Assembly (NCBI RefSeq): GCF_019145235.1 | Contig: NZ_JAHSTV010000007.1 | Coordinates: 186,001 to 250,000, forward strand | Reading direction: 5' to 3' | DNA length: 64,000 nt | Source: Pseudomonas farris | GTDB lineage: Bacteria; Pseudomonadota; Gammaproteobacteria; Pseudomonadales; Pseudomonadaceae | Shown: positions 7,949-16,384 of the stretch, piece after piece | Position numbering within the stretch: position 1 is the stretch's first letter | Layout: every line of letters starts with the position of its first letter | Made by a program: the position numbers and the translations under genes | Notes under the pieces: model-generated | The model's database searches: none | What the model was told of the DNA's origin: nothing | Seen by the model: only the letters and a program-made list of their open reading frames with translations

Positions 7949-9672
7949 AGCTCAGGCCCCATGGAAAAGTGCAGTCGAATGCCGCCGTCGTCGTCCATCG
8001 CGTGGGCCAGGTCGAGGCGAATCGGCCCCACCGGCGAAACCCAGCGTACGCCGATACCGACACCGGTCTTGAGGTTCGGCAATTCGAGTGTGTTGAAGGA
8101 GTTACCCTGGTCGATGAAGGTTGCGACCCGCCATTTTTCGGCGACAGAGTATTGATACTCGACGCTGCCGGCCACCATGTAGCGGCCACCGATACGGTCG
8201 CCATCGGAGTTTTCCGGGGACAGGCTCTGGTAATCGTAACCGCGCACGCTCTGATCGCCACCGGCGAAGAAGCGCAAGGACGGCGGCACGGATTTGTAGC
8301 CGTTGGTGGCGCTGCCGCCGACCTGCACCCGACCGAGCAAGCGGTGTTTGTCGAAGACCGTGGTCAGGCCTTTGACCAGCGCCGTGCCGTAGAGCAAGTT
8401 GGTGTCCGAACCCAATCCTTCCTTGGCGACTTTGGTTTCGAATTGCAGGCGATAACCGTTGTGCGGATCGATGCGGTTATCGCTTTTCAGGTACGAATAA
8501 CTCACGCCGGGCATCAGTAAGGTGCTGAGCCCCGAATCGTCACCGAGTTTGTATTCCTCGCGTTGCCACTTGAGCGACACCACCCGCTGCCAGCCGCTGG
8601 GCAACTTGCTGTGCCACTCGGGGCCGAGGGTCAGCAGTTTGCTGAGGGTATCGGTGCCAGCGATTTCTTCATATTGATAACCACCGGCAAAGCGCAGTTT
8701 GTCGGTCAATGGTGGGTCCAGCGGAACGTCATAAAACAGCCCGACGTTCTGCCGTGGCGCTGAAATCTCGGCCTCCCAGCCATAGCTGTGCCCCTGAGGA
8801 TTAACCCAATGGCGGGTCCAGTTGGCTTTGACCCGTGGACCGACGTCGGTGGAGAAACCCAGGCCGAGCCCCATGGTCCGTGGCTTGCGGGTATCCAGTT
8901 TGACCGCCACCGGGATCACGTCGTCCTTGGACGCGGTCGGCGCTGCGTCCACGCGCACGCCCTCGAAATAGCCGCTCGATTGCAGCGCCTGATTGAGTTC
9001 GGCGATCAGTTCGGAATCATAGGGCGTACCGGCCTTGAACGGCACCATGCGTTGCAGCAGGTCTTCGTCGAACGGCGTATCGCCTTCAAAACTGACCTTG
9101 CCCAGCGCATAGCGCGGGCCGCTGTCGTAGATCAATTCGATGTCGGCGACGCCGGCACGCGGGTCTACCAACAGTTTCTGGCGGGTGAAGCGCCCACTGA
9201 AAAAGCCGTAGCGCGAGGCCTGGTTCTGGATCAACCGCTTGGCGTCCTCGTAACGGCCATGGTTAAGCACTGCGCCGGGTTTCAGCAGGTCGCTTTTCGG
9301 TACACGAAAGGATTTGAACGAGGCCGCCGGGCCGTCGATGCGCACCGTGACGTTGCGCAAATGGATGGGCTCGCCGGGCTCGATGTTCAGCACCAGGCGC
9401 GGTGTCTTGCCGCCCTTCACGTCGCTGTCGATTTGCGGCTGGTAATAACCCAAAGCCTGGGCGGCCTTGCGCGCCTGTTCTTCGGCGCCGCGACTGAAGC
9501 GCAGCAAGGCTTCTTCATCGCGATCGCCGAGGCTACCGATATAGCCTTCTATATTGGCCTTCAGTTCATCGTTGGACGGTTTGATCCGCACATCCAATTC
9601 ACTTTGCGCCAGCGCCGCGCAGCTGGAAATCAGCATCAGCACGCCACTGGTAAATCTTCGTGGAAACTTCAT
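7945..9672 (-). CDS. tamA: TamA, outer-membrane Omp85-family protein
   Basis: TamA is the outer-membrane barrel partner of TamB. From the chosen ATG the product is 575 residues with a signal peptide (KFPRRFTSGVLMLISSCAALAQS), POTRA domains over about 25-260, and a C-terminal 16-strand Omp85 barrel. That barrel includes the GGDQSVRGYDY motif (the conserved RGY loop) and ends in IRLHFSMGPEL. A GTG start six codons upstream is possible, but the ATG puts the basic signal-peptide residues at the very N-terminus. It is the first gene of the tamAB operon. Confidence 0.93.
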   Translation of the reverse strand: MKFPRRFTSGVLMLISSCAALAQSELDVRIKPSNDELKANIEGYIGSLGDRDEEALLRFSRGAEEQARKAAQALGYYQPQIDSDVKGGKTPRLVLNIEPGEPIHLRNVTVRIDGPAASFKSFRVPKSDLLKPGAVLNHGRYEDAKRLIQNQASRYGFFSGRFTRQKLLVDPRAGVADIELIYDSGPRYALGKVSFEGDTPFDEDLLQRMVPFKAGTPYDSELIAELNQALQSSGYFEGVRVDAAPTASKDDVIPVAVKLDTRKPRTMGLGLGFSTDVGPRVKANWTRHWVNPQGHSYGWEAEISAPRQNVGLFYDVPLDPPLTDKLRFAGGYQYEEIAGTDTLSKLLTLGPEWHSKLPSGWQRVVSLKWQREEYKLGDDSGLSTLLMPGVSYSYLKSDNRIDPHNGYRLQFETKVAKEGLGSDTNLLYGTALVKGLTTVFDKHRLLGRVQVGGSATNGYKSVPPSLRFFAGGDQSVRGYDYQSLSPENSDGDRIGGRYMVAGSVEYQYSVAEKWRVATFIDQGNSFNTLELPNLKTGVGIGVRWVSPVGPIRLDLAHAMDDDGGIRLHFSMGPEL

Positions 9673-9737
9673 AGGCGCGGATGCTATCACGAGCTTGGGA
9701 GCGTGATAGAGCCTGACGTGCGCTGAAAGTTCTACCG

Positions 9738-10388
9738 TTATGCCGTTGCCGTTTGTAACACCTGCGGATTTGCGTGGAAAAACACGTGTTCAAGAATCGG
9801 TCCTACCGCCACTTCGCCGATTTCCTCATAGCCCTGACGCTTATAGAACTCCAGATAGCGAGGATTCCCGGTGTCGAGGATCACGCCTTGGGAGTGTTCA
9901 TCGACCGCGCACCAATTGTGCACCGCTTGCAGCAATTGTTCGCCAAAGTGCTTGCCCTGGAATTGCGGATGAACCCCCAGCAATGGCAAAACGTGTACCG
10001 AATCGGACGGCACGCACGCCATTACGGCGGCGTGGTAATCGAGGTAGCGTCGGGTGCAGCGAAACCCGGTGCTGAGCACCATCCGCAAGCGCCAGGCCCA
10101 GCTTTCGGTGATGCCCAAGCGGCGTTGCGGCGGTGCGATCAGGGCGATGCCGATCAAGCGGTCGTTTACCAGCAGGCCGATGGCCGGCAAATCCTGCAAA
10201 AAGTGCTGTTTGACCAGTTCGCGCACCGTTGCCCTTACCCGTTGTTCATAACCAGGGCGCTCGGCTTCGAACAGGTAGCCGAACGTCGGCTCGTGCCGGT
10301 ACGCCTGGTACAACAGGGAGCGTGCTTCGCGGGAATAGCCGCTGTCGAGCATGTGAATATCGGCAATGGCGGTCGAGGTTTCGGGCAT
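9738..10388 (-). CDS. GNAT-family N-acetyltransferase
   Basis: A 216-residue single-domain acetyltransferase of unknown substrate. The acetyl-CoA-binding region is visible around residues 135-155 (LLGVHPQFQGKHFGEQLLQ, the Q/R-x-x-G-x-G/A type motif A). The C-terminal part NPRYLEFYKRQGYEEIGEV is the typical motif B of the family. A good ribosome-binding site (AGGGGAG) precedes the ATG. It stands alone between tamA and a REP-rich gap, and nothing around it suggests a substrate. Confidence 0.8.
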   Translation of the reverse strand: MPETSTAIADIHMLDSGYSREARSLLYQAYRHEPTFGYLFEAERPGYEQRVRATVRELVKQHFLQDLPAIGLLVNDRLIGIALIAPPQRRLGITESWAWRLRMVLSTGFRCTRRYLDYHAAVMACVPSDSVHVLPLLGVHPQFQGKHFGEQLLQAVHNWCAVDEHSQGVILDTGNPRYLEFYKRQGYEEIGEVAVGPILEHVFFHANPQVLQTATA

Positions 10389-10514
10389 AACGGTAGATCT
10401 CCCCTGGGCGCGGCTCAGAAGGCCGCGTTCTTATTGGTACGAGCCTTTGGGTGGCTTCACAGTTCCCCACACAGGTATAGACCAAGCCGGGATCTTCATC
10501 GACTGGGCTGACGC

Positions 10515-10726
10515 CTTCGCGGGCAAGCCACGCTCCCACAGTATCCGTGGCGCTCATAGATTTTGTGTACGCCACGGACACTGTGGGAGCGGGCTTGCCC
10601 GCGAAGAGGCCCGATCTGCCAACACATCTCTCCCACAGTTTCAGTGGCGTTCACAGATTTTGTGTACGCCACGGACACTGTGGGAGCGTGGCTTGCCCGC
10701 GAAGAGGCCCGATCTGCCAACACATC
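10515..10726. repeat. REP cluster with a 97-bp tandem duplication
   Basis: The interval holds one inverted REP (CTTCGCGGGCAAGCCACGCTCCCACAG) followed by two direct copies of a unit that starts ATTTTGTGTACGCCACGGAC and runs through GTGGGAGCGGGCTTGCCCGC into GATCTGCCAACACATC. The copies start near 10560 and 10657 and are nearly identical; the second has one extra T. Together with flanks it fills most of the 430-base gap before xthA. Confidence 0.85.
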
Positions 10727-10819
10727 ATCTCTGACAGAACACAACGAATCGCCTCACCCCAAGGCTGGCCCCATTCCTACATGTCAGCTAGCATCGCACT
10801 TTTGCCAGGACTGCCGACC

Positions 10820-11632
10820 ATGAAGATCGTCTCCTTCAACATCAACGGGCTGCGCGCTCGCCCGCATCAGCTGGCGGCGCTGATTGAGAAACATCAACCA
10901 GACGTGATCGGATTGCAGGAAACCAAGGTCCACGACGATCAGTTTCCCCTGGCCGAGGTTCAGGCACTGGGTTATCACGTGCATTTCCATGGGCAAAAAG
11001 GCCACTACGGCGTGGCCCTGCTCTCGCGCCAGGAACCGATTGCCTTGTACAAAGGCTTCACCACTGACGAAGAAGACGCTCAGCGGCGCTTCATCTGGGG
11101 CACTTTCGCCGACGCCAATGGCGTGCCGGTGACCATCATGAACGGCTATTTCCCACAGGGTGAAAGCCGCGATCACCCCACCAAATTCCCGGCCAAGGAA
11201 CGTTTCTACAGCGATTTGCAGCAGTTGCTGGAAAGCCAGTTCAGCAACGACCAGCCGATTGTGGTGATGGGCGATGTGAACATTTCCCCGGAAGACTGCG
11301 ACATCGGCATCGGCCCGGACAACATGAAACGCTGGCTGAAAACCGGCAAATGCAGCTTCCTGCCCGAAGAACGCGAATGGATGGCCCGCCTGAAGAATTG
11401 GGGCCTGGTGGACAGTTTCCGTCACCTGAACCCGGACGTTGCCGACCGTTTCAGCTGGTTCGACTACCGTAGCCGTGGTTTTGAGGATGAGCCCAAGCGC
11501 GGGCTGCGGATTGACCTGATCATGGCGTCCCATGGGTTGTTGCCGCGAGTGAAGGATGCCGGCGTGGATTACGATCTGCGCGGGATGGAAAAACCTTCCG
11601 ACCACGCGCCGATCTGGCTTGAGTTGAGCTGA
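10820..11632 (+). CDS. xthA: Exodeoxyribonuclease III (AP endonuclease)
   Basis: This enzyme cleaves DNA 5' to abasic sites and removes 3' blocking groups in base-excision repair. The 270 residues show the exonuclease III fold signatures: FNINGLRARPHQ near the N-terminus, the metal-binding Glu34 in LQETKVHDD, the NGYFPQGE segment, MGDVNISPEDCDIG with the catalytic Asp/Asn pair, the RIDLIMAS strand and the terminal SDHAPIWLEL with the catalytic His. The ATG at 10820 gives the family's standard N-terminus (MKIVSFNINGLRAR). It is monocistronic between REP clusters. Confidence 0.95.
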   Translation: MKIVSFNINGLRARPHQLAALIEKHQPDVIGLQETKVHDDQFPLAEVQALGYHVHFHGQKGHYGVALLSRQEPIALYKGFTTDEEDAQRRFIWGTFADANGVPVTIMNGYFPQGESRDHPTKFPAKERFYSDLQQLLESQFSNDQPIVVMGDVNISPEDCDIGIGPDNMKRWLKTGKCSFLPEEREWMARLKNWGLVDSFRHLNPDVADRFSWFDYRSRGFEDEPKRGLRIDLIMASHGLLPRVKDAGVDYDLRGMEKPSDHAPIWLELS

Positions 11633-11658
11633 TCCTACAAAATCTACACAAGGCTAAT

Positions 11659-11745
11659 GTGGGAGCGGGCTTGCTCGCGAAGGCGCTGGGTCAGTCGACA
11701 TCAATGTTGAATGATCGACCGTCTTCGCGAGCAAGCCCGCTCCCA
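11659..11745. repeat. Inverted REP pair (REPIN)
   Basis: GTGGGAGCGGGCTTGCTCGC at 11659 and its inverted copy ending at 11745 face each other across a 41-base spacer, so the RNA could form a long hairpin. It lies between xthA and the PstS-OmpA gene, both on the plus strand. Confidence 0.9.
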
Positions 11746-11822
11746 CACTTGGTAACTGTCATCGTTCAGAAACCTTACTGACTTATTCTCCCGGCACTTT
11801 CCCAGGCTTATAAGGTGCCGGC

Positions 11823-13163
11823 ATGACGCTGCGCGTGTTGTTTCTGTCGATGCTCGCCGCCCTGCTGCCGTTAACGGTATCGGCCGGCGATTTGCCGACG
11901 CCCGAACGTGGCCCGGTGCTGCGCATCCAGGGTTCCAACACCATTGGCGCGGCATTGGGCCCGGCGCTGGTCGAGGGGTTGATGCGTGAACAGGGCCTGC
12001 TCAAGGTTCATCGCGAAGCCCCGGACAAAGCCAACGAACAACGCATCGTCGGCGAAACCGTTCAGGGACGCCGAGTCGAGGTGGAGGTCGCGGCCCACGG
12101 CTCCAGCACAGGATTCAAAGCCCTGAAAAACGCTTCTGCCGATCTCGCGGCCTCCTCGCGCCCGATCAAGGACAGCGAACGGCTGGATCTCCAACGGCTG
12201 GGCGACCTGAAAAGCCCGATTGCCGAGCAAGTCATCGCCATCGACGGGCTGGCAATCATCCTTCATCCGCTCAATCCGCTGAAACAACTCAACACCGTAC
12301 AACTGGCGCGGATCTTCAGCGGCGAAGTGAAAACCTGGGAAGAACTGGGCGGCACCGGTGGGATGATTCATCTCTATGCGCGGGATGATCAATCGGGCAC
12401 CTATGACACGTTCAAGGAATTGGTCCTCAGCCCGCGTGGGAAAACCCTGAGCGGCAATGCAAAACGCTTCGAATCCAGCGAGCAATTGTCCGACGCGGTC
12501 AGTCTGGACCCGCAAGCCATCGGCTTCATCGGTTTGCCTTATGTGCGCGAGGCCAAAGCCGTGGCCATCGTCGATGGCGACTCCCAAGCCATGCTGCCGC
12601 TCAATAGCCTGATCGCGACGGAAGATTACCCGCTGTCCCGTCGGCTGTTCTTTTACCTACCGCCGACCGGGAAAAATCCCTGGGCCAAGGCCTTAGTGAA
12701 GTTTGCCCAAAGCAGCAAAGGCCAGGCGATCGTCGCAGCCAATGGGTTTATCGCGCAGACGGTTCAGGCCATGGCCGTCACACCGAATGCGCTGATGCCC
12801 GAGGGTTATCAGGCGCTCAGCCGTCATGCCCAGCGGCTGACGGTGAACTTCCGTTTCGAAGAAGGCAGCGCGACGCTGGACAACAAGGCCCGACAGGACC
12901 TGTCGCGGGTGCTCGACTATATAGAGCAGCACGACAAAACCAATCGGCAGGTGACGCTGGTGGGGTTTGGCGACGCCAAGAGCGACCCCGCTCGGGCTGA
13001 CCTGCTGTCGAAACTGCGGGCCATGGCGGTGCGGCGAGAACTGGTGAAAAGCGGCGTGGTGTTTCGCGAGATTCGTGGTTTCGGCGCCGAGATGCCGGTG
13101 GCGACCAACAGCGGAGATGAAGGGCGGATCAAGAATCGGCGGGTTGAGGTTTGGGTGTATTGA
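11823..13163 (+). CDS. PstS-like phosphate-binding domain fused to an OmpA-type peptidoglycan-binding domain
   Basis: The 446-residue product has a signal peptide (about 1-21). A PBP-like domain (about 30-300) shows LRIQGSNTIGAALGPALVEG and HGSSTGFKAL as in PstS-type phosphate binders, plus YARDDQSGTYDTFKELV. The C-terminal part (about 338-446) is an OmpA-like domain with FRFEEGSATLDNKA and NRRVEVWVY. This predicts a periplasmic binding protein anchored to peptidoglycan and not paired with a permease. No transport genes are adjacent, so a sensing or scavenging role is possible. The ligand is inferred from family resemblance only. Confidence 0.85.
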   Translation: MTLRVLFLSMLAALLPLTVSAGDLPTPERGPVLRIQGSNTIGAALGPALVEGLMREQGLLKVHREAPDKANEQRIVGETVQGRRVEVEVAAHGSSTGFKALKNASADLAASSRPIKDSERLDLQRLGDLKSPIAEQVIAIDGLAIILHPLNPLKQLNTVQLARIFSGEVKTWEELGGTGGMIHLYARDDQSGTYDTFKELVLSPRGKTLSGNAKRFESSEQLSDAVSLDPQAIGFIGLPYVREAKAVAIVDGDSQAMLPLNSLIATEDYPLSRRLFFYLPPTGKNPWAKALVKFAQSSKGQAIVAANGFIAQTVQAMAVTPNALMPEGYQALSRHAQRLTVNFRFEEGSATLDNKARQDLSRVLDYIEQHDKTNRQVTLVGFGDAKSDPARADLLSKLRAMAVRRELVKSGVVFREIRGFGAEMPVATNSGDEGRIKNRRVEVWVY

Positions 13164-13195
13164 ACCAGACACCCTCGTGGTGAAAGGTCTGACGC

Positions 13196-13280
13196 ATTCG
13201 CGAGCAAGCCCGCTCCCACATTCCACCGCATTCTCCTGAAAGAACTCGGTCAAAATGTGGGAGCGGGCTTGCTCGCGAAT
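13196..13280. repeat. Inverted REP pair (REPIN)
   Basis: ATTCGCGAGCAAGCCCGCTC at 13196 and the opposite-facing copy ending at 13280 are separated by about 37 bases. The pair lies between the convergent 3' ends of the PstS-OmpA gene and the acyl-CoA dehydrogenase gene, where it could act as a transcript-ending hairpin. Confidence 0.9.
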
Positions 13281-13296
13281 GGCAGGCGCCGCGGAT

Positions 13297-14526
13297 TTAC
13301 TGACCGCTACGCATCATCTCTTTAGGCACATACTTGCCGATCTCGAACTTGCCGATCGCCGCGCGGTGCACTTCGTCCGGGCCGTCGGCCAGGCGCAGGG
13401 TGCGTTGCATCGCATACATGTAAGCCAGCGGGAAATCGTTGGAAACCCCTGCCCCGCCATGGATCTGGATCGCCCGGTCGATCACCCGCAATGCCACGTT
13501 CGGCGCGACGACTTTGATCTGTGCGATTTCGCTCTTCGCCACCTTGTTGCCGACGGTGTCCATCATGTACGCCGCTTTCAACGTCAGCAGGCGCGCCATG
13601 TCGATCTCCATCCGTGAGTCGGCGATTTTGTCGATGTTACCGCCCAGGCGTGCCAAAGGTTTGCCAAACGCGGTGCGGTTGACCGCACGTTTGCACATCA
13701 ACTCCAACGCACGCTCGGCCATGCCGATCGAACGCATGCAGTGGTGAATCCGGCCTGGGCCGAGGCGCCCCTGAGCAATTTCGAAGCCGCGTCCTTCACC
13801 CAACAGGACGTTTTCGTACGGCACCCGGACGTTTTCGAACAGCACTTCGGCGTGACCGTGAGGCGCGTCGTCATAACCGAACACCGGCAGCGGACGCACA
13901 ATCTTCACGCCTGGGGTGTCCACCGGCACCAGAATCATCGAGTGCTGCGCATGGCGCGGTGCATCCGGATTGCTCAGGCCCATGAAGATCAAAATCTTGC
14001 AGCGTGGATCGCAGGCGCCAGAGGTCCACCATTTCTTGCCGTTGATCACCCATTCATCGCCATCACGCACAGCGCGGGCGGCCATGTTGGTAGCGTCGGA
14101 CGAAGCCACATCCGGCTCGGTCATGGCGAATGCCGAGCGGATCTCGCCGCGCAATAGCGGTTCGAGCCAGCGCTGCTTCTGTTCTTCATTGGCGTAACGC
14201 ACCAGCACTTCCATGTTGCCGGTGTCTGGCGCGGAGCAGTTGAACGGTTCAGGGCCCAGCAGCGAGCGGCCCATGATTTCCGCCAATGGCGCATATTCGA
14301 GGTTGGTCAGGCCGGCACCGAGTTCGGATTCAGGCAGAAACAAATTCCACAGACCTTCAGCTTTGGCCTTGAGTTTGAGTTCTTCCATGATCGCCGTCGG
14401 CTGCCAGCGATCGCCCTCGGCGACCTGGCGTTCGAACACCGCTTCAGCGGGATAAACGTAGGTGTCCATGAACGCGGTTACGCGCTCACGCAGTTCTTGC
14501 ACTTTGGGCGAATAAGCGAAATCCAT
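13297..14526 (-). CDS. Acyl-CoA dehydrogenase family protein
   Basis: A flavin-dependent acyl-CoA dehydrogenase of 409 residues, typical length for the family. It carries the signatures FAMTEPDVASSDATNM and VINGKKWWTSGA in the central beta domain and GAGVSNDFPLAYMYAMQRTLRLADGPDEVH towards the end, all given here as separate landmark stretches. The sequence resembles the ACAD10/11-like branch rather than short-chain butyryl-CoA dehydrogenases. The substrate cannot be told. It is divergent from the LysR gene at 14696, which may regulate it. Confidence 0.88.
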   Translation of the reverse strand: MDFAYSPKVQELRERVTAFMDTYVYPAEAVFERQVAEGDRWQPTAIMEELKLKAKAEGLWNLFLPESELGAGLTNLEYAPLAEIMGRSLLGPEPFNCSAPDTGNMEVLVRYANEEQKQRWLEPLLRGEIRSAFAMTEPDVASSDATNMAARAVRDGDEWVINGKKWWTSGACDPRCKILIFMGLSNPDAPRHAQHSMILVPVDTPGVKIVRPLPVFGYDDAPHGHAEVLFENVRVPYENVLLGEGRGFEIAQGRLGPGRIHHCMRSIGMAERALELMCKRAVNRTAFGKPLARLGGNIDKIADSRMEIDMARLLTLKAAYMMDTVGNKVAKSEIAQIKVVAPNVALRVIDRAIQIHGGAGVSNDFPLAYMYAMQRTLRLADGPDEVHRAAIGKFEIGKYVPKEMMRSGQ

Positions 14527-14695
14527 GGGCAGCTACCTTCTTACTTAAGGGAGGTTGTTCAGGGCATGCATTCGATGCTAGAACAGCGTTGATAATTTAC
14601 CTAGCCTATTCTCGGCGTGTATTAACATTCATCACCGATATATGATCGACTGATCGAGCCACCTTCCTAAAACAAGAAGCAGAGAGCGCAGCGCA

Positions 14696-15625
14696 ATGAA
14701 TCTGAGCAAGGTCGACCTCAACCTTTTTATCGTCTTCGACGCGATCTACACCGAAGCCAATCTGACTCGCGCCGGGCAGATTGTCGGCATTACTCAACCG
14801 GCAGTCTCGAACGCTCTGGCCCGTCTGCGCGAGACCTTCAACGATCCGCTTTTCGTGCGTACTGCCCAAGGCATGGTGCCGACGCCGATGGCGCAGAACA
14901 TCATCGGCCCTGTGCGCAATGCCCTCTCCTTGCTGCGGGTGTCGGTGCAGGAAAGCCGCATCTTCAACCCGTTGCAGGCGGTCAAGACCTACCGCATTAG
15001 CATGACCGACCTCACTGAAGCGGTGATCCTGCCGCCGCTGTTCCAGCGCCTGCGACGCCTGGCGCCGACGGTGATCATCGAAAGCTTCTTGTCCAAACGT
15101 CGCGAGACCACCAAGGAATTGGCCGCCGGTCGTCTCGATTTCGCGGTGGATGCGCCGCTCAACACTGACCCGCAGGTGCGCCACGTCAAGTTGATGGAGG
15201 ACCGTTACGTGTGCGCCATGCGCAAGGGGCATCCGTTGGCGGGCAAAGAAAAATTCACCCTCGACGATTATCTGTCCCTGACCCACATCCATATTTCCAG
15301 CCGCCGCAGCGGTCTGGGTTATGTCGACCTGGCCCTGGGCAAAATGGGCATCCAGCGCAAGATCGCCCTGCGCTCCCAGCACTACCTGATGGCGTCCCAG
15401 GTGTTGCAGCAGACCGACATGGTCATGACCGTGCCGGAACGCTTCGCCCGTCGCCATGACTTGTACTCGGTGAACCTGCCGGTCAAAGAAGTTCCGCCGG
15501 TGGAAACCCACCTCTACTGGCACGAAAGTACTGACCAGGACCCGGCCAACCGCTGGATGCGCGAGCAGATGATCGAGTTATGTCAGCAGGTTACGGCGCA
15601 TGAGAAGAAGTTCGATAAGGTGTAG
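14696..15625 (+). CDS. LysR-family transcriptional regulator
   Basis: A 309-residue LysR regulator with an N-terminal winged helix-turn-helix (about 6-65, VDLNLFIVFDAIYTEANLTR then GITQPAVSNALARLR) and a type 2 periplasmic-binding effector domain behind it. The DLNLF start and ALARLRETFNDPLFVR place it in the NodD/LeuO-like branch. It is divergently transcribed from the acyl-CoA dehydrogenase gene with 169 bases between, the classic layout for a LysR regulator and its target. That link is inferred from arrangement. Confidence 0.88.
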   Translation: MNLSKVDLNLFIVFDAIYTEANLTRAGQIVGITQPAVSNALARLRETFNDPLFVRTAQGMVPTPMAQNIIGPVRNALSLLRVSVQESRIFNPLQAVKTYRISMTDLTEAVILPPLFQRLRRLAPTVIIESFLSKRRETTKELAAGRLDFAVDAPLNTDPQVRHVKLMEDRYVCAMRKGHPLAGKEKFTLDDYLSLTHIHISSRRSGLGYVDLALGKMGIQRKIALRSQHYLMASQVLQQTDMVMTVPERFARRHDLYSVNLPVKEVPPVETHLYWHESTDQDPANRWMREQMIELCQQVTAHEKKFDKV

Positions 15626-15648
15626 GACTTTGGACCGCGTCATCGTTC

Positions 15649-15731
15649 TTCGCGAGCAAGCCCGCTCCCACATTTTGATCGCATTCCCCTGAGAGAACGC
15701 GGTCACCTGTGGGAGCGGGCTTGCTCGCGAA
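15649..15731. repeat. Inverted REP pair (REPIN)
   Basis: TTCGCGAGCAAGCCCGCTCC at 15649 and its opposite-facing copy ending at 15731, 37 bases apart, lie between the LysR gene and the liuR promoter region. Confidence 0.9.
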
Positions 15732-15764
15732 GAGGCCGGTGATACCAATGAAGATCCATGCCCC

Positions 15765-15780
15765 TTGACGTAAACGTCAA
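15765..15780. promoter_or_regulatory. LiuR-like MerR operator upstream of liuR
   Basis: TTGACGTAAACGTCAA has perfect 7-base arms (TTGACGT and ACGTCAA) around AA. Related palindromes with an ACGTTAACGT core stand before liuA (19872-19929), so the same MerR-type regulator probably controls its own gene and the distant liu genes. Confidence 0.7.
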
Positions 15781-15822
15781 CCTGCCATTAGCTTAGCGCC
15801 ATGACCTTTTTCGAGCGCTTCC

Positions 15823-16224
15823 ATGAGCAGCCAGACCTATAGCATTTCCGACCTCGCCCGCGAGCTCGACATCACCACCCGGGCCATTCGCTTCTATGAA
15901 GAGCAAGGCCTGCTCAGCCCCGAGCGTCGTGGCCAGGAACGCATTTATTCGCCCCGTGACAAGGTCAGCCTGAAGCTGATCCTGCGGGGTAAGCGCATTG
16001 GTTTTTCCCTGGCCGAATGCCGCGAGCTGATCGAGCTTTATGACCCCTCCAGCGGTAACACCAAGCAACTGCACAGCATGCTGGCGAAAATCGCCGAGCG
16101 TCGGGAACAACTCGAACAGCAATTGCTGGACATTGAACAGATGAAACTGGAACTCGACACGGCCGAGGAGCGCTGCACTCAGGCCTTGGAGCAAACGATC
16201 AAGAGCCAGCAAGCGGTCCAATAA
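15823..16224 (+). CDS. liuR: LiuR, MerR-family regulator of leucine catabolism
   Basis: A 133-residue MerR-type protein. The winged helix (about 6-75) contains YSISDLARELDITTRAIRFY and LKLILRGKRIGFSLAECREL; a dimerising coiled coil follows (about 80-125, REQLEQQLLDIEQMKLELD). There are no extra cysteines, consistent with a metabolite or acyl-CoA sensing member rather than a metal sensor. It sits just before liuE on the same strand, and its own promoter carries a palindrome also found before liuA. In P. aeruginosa the equivalent regulator heads liuRABCDE; here the cluster is split. Confidence 0.87.
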   Translation: MSSQTYSISDLARELDITTRAIRFYEEQGLLSPERRGQERIYSPRDKVSLKLILRGKRIGFSLAECRELIELYDPSSGNTKQLHSMLAKIAERREQLEQQLLDIEQMKLELDTAEERCTQALEQTIKSQQAVQ

Positions 16225-16241
16225 TCGTACGCCGATTCAGT

Positions 16242-16344
16242 GTGGGAGCGGCGGTGCGGCGATCCGACTTGCTCGCGAAAGCGGTCTGTCATTCAACACT
16301 GATGTCGGCTGGCCCGACGCCTTCGCGAGCAAGCCCGCTCCCAC
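16242..16344. repeat. Inverted REP pair with a variant left arm
   Basis: The right arm (TTCGCGAGCAAGCCCGCTCC, ending at 16344) is standard. In the left arm the REP core is interrupted: GTGGGAGCGG is followed by about 16 extra bases (CGGTGCGGCGATCCGA) before CTTGCTCGCGAA. Confidence 0.85.
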
Positions 16345-16384
16345 AGTAGATCGTCGCTCGCCCACAACTACAGGTGAATACTCC

